A stretch of DNA of 64,000 nucleotides from an uncultured Bacteroidales bacterium (lineage in GTDB: Bacteria > Bacteroidota > Bacteroidia > Bacteroidales > F082): the NCBI GenBank assembly GCA_900317155.1, contig ONFO01000012.1:16932-80931 (forward strand), read 5' to 3'. The translations under genes were made by a program, and so were the position numbers. Position 1 is the first letter of the stretch, and every line of letters begins with the position of its first letter. The notes under the pieces are model-generated. The model saw only the letters and a program-made list of their open reading frames with translations. It was not told the DNA's origin and searched no databases. Shown here piece after piece: positions 7,725 to 14,727 of the stretch.

Positions 7725-8150
7725 ATGAAAACGGCAAAACTTACCATGATGACCACCTTGATGGCCCTAATGCTCCTCGCTGTGGGATGCAAGAAAGAAA
7801 ACGAAAACACGGCAGAAAGACAACAAAACAATTCAACTCCTATGCTTCAGTTCAACTCATTTGATGAAGTAATAGATTACCTCGTAGATGAGAAAAAAAA
7901 CAAAAGCAACAAAGACGGCTTTGTTTCCTATGCTGAATACATGGAAAAAGAATACAAGGACTTGGATCCTGAAAACTTTTTTAAAACAAAAGAGGAGATG
8001 ATACAGTATGCTTTAGAACATCATGACAAGTATCAACTTATTTTATGTGAAGACGGAGAATACATTTTCGAAACAAGATTGTATAATCATGATTACAAAT
8101 ATGTTGCAAATAAAGATGGAATGTTTCAGGTTAAAAATAAGGTATATTAA
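7725..8150 (+). CDS. Lipoprotein of unknown function, N-terminal part of a stop-interrupted frame
   Basis: 141 aa. MKTAKLTMMTTLMALMLLAVGC is a lipoprotein signal with Cys22. The mature part begins polar and includes MLQFNSFDEVIDYLVDEKK, a pattern common in small Bacteroidota lipoproteins, and ends YKYVANKDGMFQVKNKVY. The reading frame ends with a single TAA at 8148-8150 and then stays open in the same frame for another 203 codons to 8759. In similar proteins I recall the NKDG...IQV..KVY stretch being followed by a lysine and a further domain, so this is probably the front half of a 345-residue protein cut by an AAA to TAA change. Function unknown. Confidence 0.65.
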   Translation: MKTAKLTMMTTLMALMLLAVGCKKENENTAERQQNNSTPMLQFNSFDEVIDYLVDEKKNKSNKDGFVSYAEYMEKEYKDLDPENFFKTKEEMIQYALEHHDKYQLILCEDGEYIFETRLYNHDYKYVANKDGMFQVKNKVY

Positions 8151-8165
8151 ATAATCGAAGGAGGC

Positions 8166-8759
8166 TTGGTGTATACTTTGGAATCACATATCCAAGAGCT
8201 GACAGACTATGTTGACAACGGATTTAGAAATAATGATGATGTTTTCTCTTTTGTAATATTTGACGATAGCGTAAACACGGACAAAAACAATTGCTTATAC
8301 TGTTCAAATATGCACAATTGGACTAAAATTAATGAAGATAATAAACTGTATTTTGAAATAAAACTATATTTATCAAATAACAACACCAGAGTTACATATA
8401 AACATTATGCAAAACCTTATCATCATAATTTCTTAGGTTGGTTCGGCTGTCTTCGTACAATTACATGCTCGTATAATAATCAAGTAGTTTATAAAGATGC
8501 AGCAGGAGATTGGCCACGTATAGGAGGAAACCAATGGATACCGCAATACCCATATCGATGGGATTTTCAAGAATCATGGACTAGCACTAGCGGTTTTGAA
8601 ACTGTTAAATATGAATACGACTTTATACATTCTTGGATGTGGGAATATGAACATCCCAATACAGGAGGATTTGGGTTTAATGTTTTAGACGCAAGGGCTT
8701 CAACTCTTGATGTTGGTGAAATACACGTATATTGCCCAAAACAATATGAAATTGGCTAA
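8166..8759 (+). pseudogene. C-terminal part of the same interrupted lipoprotein gene
   Basis: The frame continues directly from the gene at 7725: after the TAA at 8148 it reads IIEGGLVYTLESHIQEL onward without another stop until 8759. This part has no ATG start and no signal peptide, though it is rich in Trp, Tyr and Cys as exported domains often are (CLYCSNMHNW, WFGCLRTITC). A GGAGG at 8160-8164 lies 4 nt before a GTG at 8169, so re-initiation is conceivable. I favour a recent nonsense mutation because the sequence on both sides is intact and in one frame. I do not recognise the domain. Confidence 0.6.
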
Positions 8760-8810
8760 TCAACACTATTTACATAAGTAACTGTTCAGAATTAAACTGC
8801 ATAATGCTTT

Positions 8811-8878
8811 GACACGGGACTATTAGACGCGGGACAAACCTATTGTCTCGTGTCTCGCGTCCCGAAGTCTCGTGTCTA
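8811..8878. repeat. 8-bp-unit inverted repeat array
   Basis: Units such as GACACGGGAC and GACGCGGGACA on the left and GTCTCGT, GTCTCGC, GTCCCGAA, GTCTCGT on the right form a hairpin of the same type as 713-790. It lies in the 192-nt gap between 8759 and 8952; no -7 element or gene is evident in the rest of that gap. Confidence 0.75.
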
Positions 8879-8951
8879 TTATGTAAGCTCATCTACTTAC
8901 AATATTCCATTCATTATTGGAGTTATTAGAATAAATCAAAATACGACGTAA

Positions 8952-9545
8952 ATGTTTAGGAAGTCGATAATACTATTGGTTTCGCTTTTTTATTGCTATT
9001 CGCTCTTTCCTCAAAACAGTCAAGACGACCTTATGCCTTGGAACATAGAGATTCATTATAGGAAGCAACACGAAGGCAACCTTGATGCCAATTATCATTG
9101 TCTCGGCTTTGGGATGAACTATTCCCTTTCCAAATGGATTGATGCGGGCTTCTTCGTGAATAGCGGGACATACAAATACCAAATGACCGTCTCTTCCAAC
9201 AACATCATACTATTTGATGGAGATAGCCGCGACTTCTTTTGGAAATATGGTTTCAATACCAAATTGCATCCGCTATCTTTGCTATTCCCAAACTTTACGA
9301 GCATCGATGTCTATTTTGACGGATACCTTGGAGCTTTTTCCTATACTTCAGATTATTGGCCAAAAACAAACAAGTTCCTCTATGGCGCAGGTGTGGGTAT
9401 TGCCTTGTATCCGACAAGACACTTCGGTTTGTTTTACGAAAGGGCATACGACAATGTAAACAAAATCACGATTAACCAAAGCAATAAGGTAAAACCTATG
9501 AACCGTTTCGGCATCAACGTCCGTTTCGGCGGGTGTTTTCGCTGA
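8952..9545 (+). CDS. Small outer-membrane barrel-like protein, family copy A
   Basis: 197 aa with a signal peptide ending near FPQNSQ. Alternating beta strands and aromatic residues suggest an 8-strand outer-membrane barrel. Family marks shared with 11556, 12334 and 13076 are a GMNYSLSKWIDAGFF strand, YGFNTKLHPLSLLFP, the YPTRHFGLFYE strand and RFGINVRFGG near the end. The other three copies end GPKKWQ plus a few residues; this one ends CFR, so its last codons appear replaced. It lies upstream of the second TPR-HTH gene and lacks an obvious promoter. Function unknown; closest to copy C. Confidence 0.65.
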   Translation: MFRKSIILLVSLFYCYSLFPQNSQDDLMPWNIEIHYRKQHEGNLDANYHCLGFGMNYSLSKWIDAGFFVNSGTYKYQMTVSSNNIILFDGDSRDFFWKYGFNTKLHPLSLLFPNFTSIDVYFDGYLGAFSYTSDYWPKTNKFLYGAGVGIALYPTRHFGLFYERAYDNVNKITINQSNKVKPMNRFGINVRFGGCFR

Positions 9546-9654
9546 TGGAGCAAGGCTTGATCAAAAACGATGTGCGTTTGGTGGTGGTAGATTGACATTT
9601 AGATAAAGCCATCGAAAGCCTACCCATCCCCAACGGCGACATGGAGACGGTTTA
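9546..9654 (+). pseudogene. Possible gene remnant after barrel copy A
   Basis: Just after the diverged end of copy A, one frame reads LMEQGLIKNDVRLVVVD, a TGA, then HLDKAIESLPIPNGDMETV and a TAA. The composition looks coding but has an internal stop and no start or family I can name. It may be what recombined into the 3' end of copy A. Very tentative. Confidence 0.25.
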
Positions 9655-9694
9655 AGGCCTTTGGTGGCTTTTTTATAATATGCTGGATTTTGAG

Positions 9695-9702
9695 TATTTT
9701 TG
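9695..9702 (+). promoter_or_regulatory. -7 element directly before the second TPR-HTH gene
   Basis: TATTTTTG, then CCGC, then the GTG start at 9707. With 4 nt between element and start codon the message is probably leaderless, as for the two paralogues. Confidence 0.65.
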
Positions 9703-9706
9703 CCGC

Positions 9707-11407
9707 GTGAAATGGTGTTTGCACATAGTGAGCTTTTTGTTTGGGCTAGCCATGCTGATGGCTTGTTCCAAACATGCTGAGACCCCAAGGTCGGCCCTTC
9801 GACAGGCTCAGGGACCTCAAACCCATGAATTATCGCAAATCGACACCCTGATGTGGCACCATCCCGACAGTGCTTTGGCGGTGATGATGGAGTTTGCAGG
9901 GAGTGCGGCAGCGGATAGCTTGGATGTGTTTGAGGGGCATTATTGCCAGGTGCTGATTGCGGAATTGTTGTACAAAAACGATTCTTTGCAAGCCAACCGC
10001 ATGGAATTATTGCAGGCGATGAACTATTTCGATTCATTGTGCGGCAATACTGATATTGCTCACAATATTTCTACTATAGCATTCTTGGATGCCCGCTCCC
10101 ATTACATGTATGGTGTAGGATATTACGAAAACGACAGCGCGGTGGAGGCCTGCCAGGAATACATGAAGGCTTTGGAGGTGATGGAAAACAATTTTGAAGA
10201 AAAGGAACTTGTGGGCTATAAGGCGAAGTTCATGGCGCTGACATATACGCGATTGACTAGTTTATTTTCAAAACATTATCTTCATGATCAAACCATATAC
10301 TTTGCAAATCTTTCCCTGCCTTATTACGATAGTAAATCTTGGTCTCTGGTTTGGATAATGAATGAAATAGGGTCTCATTACGACATGAAAGATCAAATCG
10401 ACAGTGCTGACTATTATTACCTAAAAGCGTTGGAGACCTTGAACGACACAAATAGCCTTATTTATAGAGACATTTCAACACATCGAATCTATTTGAATTA
10501 TAAAATAGAAAAGTCGACTGAGGAAGCCATAGCTCAAATGAAGCGCTTGTTATCAGAGTCACAAAGCCTTAGAGAATCAAACTCACGATGTTTAACAATC
10601 GGAGAAATCTATTATCACGAACACCAGTTTGATTCAGCATGGATTTATTTGAATAAGGTCTATCTAGGAAATACAAGTACTGATGCTAAGAAACAGGCTG
10701 CCGAATGGTTAGTGGAAATCTGCAAAGCCCAAGGCAGAGAAGCAGATATCATGGAATATGCCGATTTCTTAGTCCCATTTGCCAACAAAGAGGAAAACCA
10801 AAGCGCCATAAAATCTCAACTCACCGAATTATACAACACATTTCGGCAGGGAGTTTCGGATCGACAACATCAGCGAAATGTAAGGAAAAATGCACAATGG
10901 ACTGCTTTGGCGATAGGCGTGCTGCTCATCCTCGTAGTGGTCGTCATTTGTTTTTACTACAAGAACAAACGAAGACTCACGCTGTTAGTAAGCCAAAAGC
11001 CGGAAGAGCCAGCCAAAACCCAAGATGGGCTTCTTGCTTTTATGGAGGAACCCATTTGCCAAGCAATTGTCCGGTCCGTCCAAGGGCAAAACATCAAACG
11101 CTTGGCCACACCCAAGGCTTTCCCTGAACTCGTCCTCAGCGATGCACAGTTGCAACAATTGTCGATGGCCGCCGACCGCCACTTTGTACCAATAGAAACC
11201 CTGCTCGAACAGCACGGCCTGAAAGCCAAACCCACCTTGGTCAACCTGTGCCACCTCTACCTCTTGGGCATGGATGAGAAGCAAGCCGCCATCCTTCTCA
11301 ATCGGGACTATTCGTCGGTGAAGCGATACGAAAAAACATTAAAAACGGCCTTCAATACCCAACAAAACATGGTGGCATTTATGAGAAACATGGTTTTAAG
11401 CCCATAA
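9707..11407 (+). CDS. Lipoprotein-TPR-TM-HTH regulator, paralogue 2
   Basis: 566 aa from a GTG start that reads MKWCLHIVSFLFGLAMLMAC, matching the MKW start of paralogue 1 and giving a good lipobox. An ATG at 9680 would add nine residues from promoter sequence. TPR-like helices fill about 35-390 (SLMW/TLMWHHPDSALAVMM, AELLYKND, YHEHQFDSAWIYL). A single transmembrane helix TALAIGVLLILVVVVICFYY is at about 398-418. The C-terminal HTH LCHLYLLGMDEKQAAILLNR is at about 513-550 and is nearly identical to that of paralogue 1. A 28-bp palindromic repeat lies in frame just after the lipobox. The TGCAAC promoter follows 19 nt after the stop. Proposed role: membrane one-component activator of the barrel-protein genes downstream; this is inference from context. 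Confidence 0.8.
   Translation: MKWCLHIVSFLFGLAMLMACSKHAETPRSALRQAQGPQTHELSQIDTLMWHHPDSALAVMMEFAGSAAADSLDVFEGHYCQVLIAELLYKNDSLQANRMELLQAMNYFDSLCGNTDIAHNISTIAFLDARSHYMYGVGYYENDSAVEACQEYMKALEVMENNFEEKELVGYKAKFMALTYTRLTSLFSKHYLHDQTIYFANLSLPYYDSKSWSLVWIMNEIGSHYDMKDQIDSADYYYLKALETLNDTNSLIYRDISTHRIYLNYKIEKSTEEAIAQMKRLLSESQSLRESNSRCLTIGEIYYHEHQFDSAWIYLNKVYLGNTSTDAKKQAAEWLVEICKAQGREADIMEYADFLVPFANKEENQSAIKSQLTELYNTFRQGVSDRQHQRNVRKNAQWTALAIGVLLILVVVVICFYYKNKRRLTLLVSQKPEEPAKTQDGLLAFMEEPICQAIVRSVQGQNIKRLATPKAFPELVLSDAQLQQLSMAADRHFVPIETLLEQHGLKAKPTLVNLCHLYLLGMDEKQAAILLNRDYSSVKRYEKTLKTAFNTQQNMVAFMRNMVLSP
9789..9816. repeat. 28-bp dispersed repeat, copy 1 (in gene)
   Basis: GGTCGGCCCTTCGACAGG followed by CTCAGGGACC, with CCCTT/GAGCC-type internal symmetry. 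It is read as RSALRQAQGP in the post-lipobox linker of TPR-HTH paralogue 2. Other copies are 23604-23630 (opposite orientation) and 25271-25298. Confidence 0.9.
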
Positions 11408-11426
11408 AAATCAATCCGTTAAATGT

Positions 11427-11483
11427 TGCAACTTTTTGCAACCGTTTATTTTGTCTCTCACACATTTTTTCGCTATAATTTTG
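11427..11483 (+). promoter_or_regulatory. Putative activator-dependent promoter of the barrel-protein genes
   Basis: TGCAACTTTTTGCAAC at 11427-11442, 6 nt, TTTTG at 11449-11453, 22 nt, TAATTTTG at 11476-11483. The spacing is identical to 6761-6817. A leader of about 70 nt runs to the ATG at 11556. Confidence 0.75.
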
Positions 11484-11555
11484 CAGCGTTAAAAAACAAA
11501 AAACTGTTCTATTACATGTAGTACAATAATCTAATTTATCAATCGTTAGTTGAAC

Positions 11556-12179
11556 ATGAATGAAAAAAAATTATTGTTTTTCGCACTCTTCCTGTTTTCT
11601 TTGGTTAGAATGGAAGCCCAAGAAAGTCGTCTTACAGACACCCAACCAACCTACATCAAAGGCCATATGACCGTGACCGCAGCCTATAGCAAAAGCATCC
11701 TTGACCCGTTTGAAATCATGAAAGATAATATTATCATCTCAACCAGGGCCATGAAGGGAGGGAATATTCAAGTCCTTTACGGTGTCAATAATTGGCTCGA
11801 ATGTGGACTGGATTTGGATGTTTGCTACAAATCCATTTTCCGAGAAAAAATGAATCCGAATGTTGACTTTCATCATCCCACATTCCAATGCTATCTTGGA
11901 GAAACGGCCAAGATACACTTGCTTTCAGCATTCTGGCCTCAGTTTTCGTTTGTCGACCCCTACATTTCAGGGCTCATCGGGGTGTTAACCACCTTTTCTC
12001 CAAAAGGATGGCCTGCCGCACAATATAGCTTTTATGGGCAATTAGGCGCTGGCCTTCGCGTCAACCCTACGCGACATTTAGGCTTGTTTGCTGAATACGG
12101 CATCACTACAAAGAAGACTCCTTATACATTGTTCGGCCTCAACATCCGCTTTGGCGGGCCGAAGAAATGGCAACAGTAA
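11556..12179 (+). CDS. Small outer-membrane barrel-like protein, family copy B
   Basis: 207 aa; I use the ATG at 11556 rather than an in-frame TTG at 11550. Signal peptide MNEKKLLFFALFLFSLVRMEAQ. The mature protein has the family pattern: a YSKSILDPFEIM N-terminal segment, YGVNNWLECGLDLDV, a KIHLLSAFWPQFSFVDPYIS strand pair, NPTRHLGLFAEYG and the end FGLNIRFGGPKKWQQ. It is first behind the TGCAAC promoter. Likely located in the outer membrane; ligand or partner unknown. Confidence 0.72.
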   Translation: MNEKKLLFFALFLFSLVRMEAQESRLTDTQPTYIKGHMTVTAAYSKSILDPFEIMKDNIIISTRAMKGGNIQVLYGVNNWLECGLDLDVCYKSIFREKMNPNVDFHHPTFQCYLGETAKIHLLSAFWPQFSFVDPYISGLIGVLTTFSPKGWPAAQYSFYGQLGAGLRVNPTRHLGLFAEYGITTKKTPYTLFGLNIRFGGPKKWQQ

Positions 12180-12184
12180 GCGTT

Positions 12185-12256
12185 TGTAGGGCTGTCACAT
12201 TGTTGCAGCCGCTGCAATAAACGGCAATGCGGCTGCCGTGGTACGACAGCCCTACA
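12185..12256. repeat. 72-bp nested palindromic element
   Basis: TGTAGGGCTGTC at 12185-12196 and GACAGCCCTACA at 12245-12256 are perfect inverted ends. Inside are TTGCAGCCGCTGCAA and ACGGCAATGCGGCTGCCGT, each able to fold. It lies in the 154-nt gap between barrel copies B and C. Confidence 0.8.
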
Positions 12257-12333
12257 GCATTAATGCAATAAAACTATATGGCTTTCGTTATGTATTCGAT
12301 TCTGGATTACAAACAACATCGTTAACAAGCGTC

Positions 12334-13002
12334 ATGAAGAAAAGACTATTTCTTTTTGTTTTACTTCTATTGCCCTGCATGATTTTTGCACAGAGCCGAC
12401 CAAAGCCTTTCAACAAAAACAATTTCAAAATCGATGCAAGCTATGCCAAGATGATGAAAAATCAGCTTTCAATAGGTTATCCCGAATTTCGTATTGGCGT
12501 GGGTTATGGCGTTACCAATTGGTGTGTGGTGGGTTTGTTTGGTAGCTATGGCACACATAATGAGTGTTTTTCGATTAGTGGTGGATATGACACGATTTCC
12601 AACACGATTATTGCTCATTTTGAAGGGGACTTGACCAGGCGTTACTATCGCTACGGCTTCAACGCGGAGCTGCATCCTTTGGCTCTCTTGCTACCCAGTT
12701 ATTATTTCTTTGATGTGTATTGCCGTGGTGAGTTGGGTATTAGGACAGTATCATATCATTTTGAACCTGAATACAGCAATCCCTATTTCAAGCCCGTCCA
12801 AAGCAATTTCCTTTATGGAGGGGACTTTGGCGTGGCCATAAATCCGTTGAGGTACTTCGGTTTGTTCTACGAACTGTGCTACGACAACTTCAATTATCAA
12901 TTGACTGACCTTCACACAGGAGATAAAAAGCCAAAAGCCTTCCACCGCTTCGGCCTCAATGTTCGATTCCCTGGGCCGAAGAAATGGCAAAAACAGCAAT
13001 AA
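12334..13002 (+). CDS. Small outer-membrane barrel-like protein, family copy C
   Basis: 222 aa. The ATG at 12334 gives signal peptide MKKRLFLFVLLLLPCMIFAQ; the open frame reaches back to 12238 but that part is the repeat and spacer. Family strands are GVGYGVTNWCVVGLFGSYG, YGFNAELHPLALLLPSYYFF, FLYGGDFGVAINPLRYFGLF and FHRFGLNVRFPGPKKWQ. It is closest to copy A (shared LHPL-LLL and FLYG segments). Cotranscription with copy B is likely unless the repeat between them stops transcription. Confidence 0.72.
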   Translation: MKKRLFLFVLLLLPCMIFAQSRPKPFNKNNFKIDASYAKMMKNQLSIGYPEFRIGVGYGVTNWCVVGLFGSYGTHNECFSISGGYDTISNTIIAHFEGDLTRRYYRYGFNAELHPLALLLPSYYFFDVYCRGELGIRTVSYHFEPEYSNPYFKPVQSNFLYGGDFGVAINPLRYFGLFYELCYDNFNYQLTDLHTGDKKPKAFHRFGLNVRFPGPKKWQKQQ

Positions 13003-13075
13003 AGCCGAAACACCTGAGTTAACCCAATACGATTATAAAACAAAACCACAAACGAAAAAAAAACATTTACCAATC

Positions 13076-13681
13076 ATGAGAAAAAACGTTTTCATCTTGG
13101 CTTTCATGCTGACATGCTGCATGGGCCTTGCCCAACAACCAGAAACAAAGCAAGAATTCCCTTACATTCGCAACCAGATCAACGTGAACATTGGAAGAAT
13201 CAAGGATACCCAAGGGATGATGAACCATGAGTTCTTTTTTGGCTATATGTCCTCGGAAGTGATGTATGGCATCAACGATTGGCTTGAAACAGGGGTGTTC
13301 TGCTCATGCCTCAGACTGAGGTCAGGCGAAATCCACAACAATCAAGGGAGGATGTATTATCCTCTTGTCCTCAATTACGGTTTGGCCGCCAAAGCCCACC
13401 TATTCCCTGCCATCATCAATCCTTCATTTTCGTGGGCGGATTTATATGCTTCTGCCCAAATCGGCACTTTCGCCAACACCACAGGCGGAGACCCCGAAAG
13501 GAAGTTTTCCTGTTTCAAGGGCATTAGCTTGAGAGGAATGCTGGGTGCAGGTGTCAATTTCAGCCGTCATTTCGGCCTTTTCTATGAATTTGGTTATTGC
13601 ACGTATGAGCGCTTCAACCATCGCATAGGTATCAATGTCCGCTTTGGCGGGCCGAAGAAATGGCAAAATCCAAAACAATGA
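13076..13681 (+). CDS. Small outer-membrane barrel-like protein, family copy D
   Basis: 201 aa from the ATG at 13076, giving signal peptide MRKNVFILAFMLTCCMGLAQ; an upstream in-frame ATG at 12959 lies inside copy C. The mature part shows NQINVNIGRIKDT, MYGINDWLETGVFCSC, AKAHLFPAIINPSFSWADLY, NFSRHFGLFYEFGY and the ending GINVRFGGPKKWQNPKQ. It is closest to copy B in the order of strands. The gene is followed by a hairpin repeat and then the DUF4249 gene. Confidence 0.72.
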   Translation: MRKNVFILAFMLTCCMGLAQQPETKQEFPYIRNQINVNIGRIKDTQGMMNHEFFFGYMSSEVMYGINDWLETGVFCSCLRLRSGEIHNNQGRMYYPLVLNYGLAAKAHLFPAIINPSFSWADLYASAQIGTFANTTGGDPERKFSCFKGISLRGMLGAGVNFSRHFGLFYEFGYCTYERFNHRIGINVRFGGPKKWQNPKQ

Positions 13682-13685
13682 CCAC

Positions 13686-13740
13686 TGACAATGACCATGA
13701 CCACTTTTACCACGATATGAAGTGGTCATAGTCATGGTCA
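13686..13740. repeat. TGACCATGAC hairpin repeat, copy 1
   Basis: A 21-bp left arm at 13686-13706 ending GACCATGACCACTT pairs, with two mismatches, with AAGTGGTCATAGTCATGGTC at 13720-13740. A tail AGTCATAGTAAAAAA follows and leads to the ATG at 13768. A second copy with the same tail is at 19128-19181. It could end the upstream transcript or stabilise mRNA ends. Confidence 0.85.
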
Positions 13741-13767
13741 CAAGTCATAGTAAAAAAACATATATCC

Positions 13768-14721
13768 ATGAAAAATTCATTCATCCTTTTCCTTTTTGCT
13801 GCGCTTGTCCTCAGTGGCTGCCGCAAACAGGTCAGTGACTATGAGCGACCCGATTTTGACCCTCAACCCACTTTGAACGCCGTGCTTCAGGAAGACCAGC
13901 CCGTGTGGGCACAGGTCTCCTTCGCTCGCTGCCTCGACTCGGTGCATCCTGCGCCTTGCACCAATGCCGAGGTGCTGCTTTATGTGGACGGACAGTTTGC
14001 CGAACAACTGCTACACGAAGGCGATGGCCTCTATGTCGGCGAAACCGCCGCTGAGGCCTTGCACGATTATGCCTGCAAGGTCATCATCCCTGGCTTCGAC
14101 ACGCTCTTTGCCCAAACCGAGATGCCCGAGAAGCCCGTAGTGACTGGTGTGGAAATCATGGATAATGCCACCGTTGACGACGAAGGCCGGCCTTGTCCCG
14201 CCATCTTGGTCACTTTCAGAACCGACCCCAACCAGAACTTATACTACAAATCCAACATTTACGCTAGTTTTAGAAACGATTTCTATGACGCTGAGACCCA
14301 TGCACACCTCGGCTTCTTCACGGCACAAGGCAACATGAGTTCGTCCATTAACACAGATGACCCCGTTCTGCTCAACGAAGGTTCCAGTGCCCTGCTGTTC
14401 AGCAACGAAATCATCAACGACACCACTTATACCCTTAAAGTGAATGCTTATTTCAGTGCTTTGAGCTGGAGTAGCCAGCACTATGGTGGCATCAAAGAGA
14501 CAACGGGCGAAGTGGTGGTCAGGATGCACGGCCTATCGGAATCGGCTTACCATTACATGAAAAGCCAAAACGCCTTCGAGGAACCCGATGCCTATTCCAA
14601 CCTTTTCCTCGGTGTCATAAGCCCCATTAGCCTTTACAGCAACGTGGAAAACGGTCGTGGCGTGTTTGCCGCCATCGCCCCCATGACCTGTGACACTATT
14701 TTCATCAACCAAGTAAACTGA
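13768..14721 (+). CDS. DUF4249 lipoprotein
   Basis: 317 aa. MKNSFILFLFAALVLSGC is a lipoprotein signal with Cys18. The sequence matches DUF4249: LNAVLQEDQPVWAQVSFARCLD near the start, then NAEVLLYVDGQFAEQLLHEGDGLY with a carbohydrate-module-like beta domain, and SSQHYGGIKETTGEVVVRMHGLSESAYHYMKS in the C-terminal half. DUF4249 genes are commonly paired with a TonB-dependent receptor, and here one starts 6 nt downstream. By analogy with SusD-type proteins it may be a surface lipoprotein cooperating with the receptor; this is not proven for the family. Confidence 0.85.
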   Translation: MKNSFILFLFAALVLSGCRKQVSDYERPDFDPQPTLNAVLQEDQPVWAQVSFARCLDSVHPAPCTNAEVLLYVDGQFAEQLLHEGDGLYVGETAAEALHDYACKVIIPGFDTLFAQTEMPEKPVVTGVEIMDNATVDDEGRPCPAILVTFRTDPNQNLYYKSNIYASFRNDFYDAETHAHLGFFTAQGNMSSSINTDDPVLLNEGSSALLFSNEIINDTTYTLKVNAYFSALSWSSQHYGGIKETTGEVVVRMHGLSESAYHYMKSQNAFEEPDAYSNLFLGVISPISLYSNVENGRGVFAAIAPMTCDTIFINQVN

Positions 14722-14727
14722 CGCGCC

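Noticed and set aside
7902-7945. EF-hand-like stretch NKDGFVSYAEY in the lipoprotein
   Set aside because: The first calcium ligand position is Lys and the rest of the helix-loop-helix is poor, so calcium binding is not supported.
9561-10037. Open frame on the minus strand, 158 codons
   Set aside because: It is antisense to the start of TPR-HTH paralogue 2 and its promoter; the protein is proline/serine-rich shadow sequence with no family.
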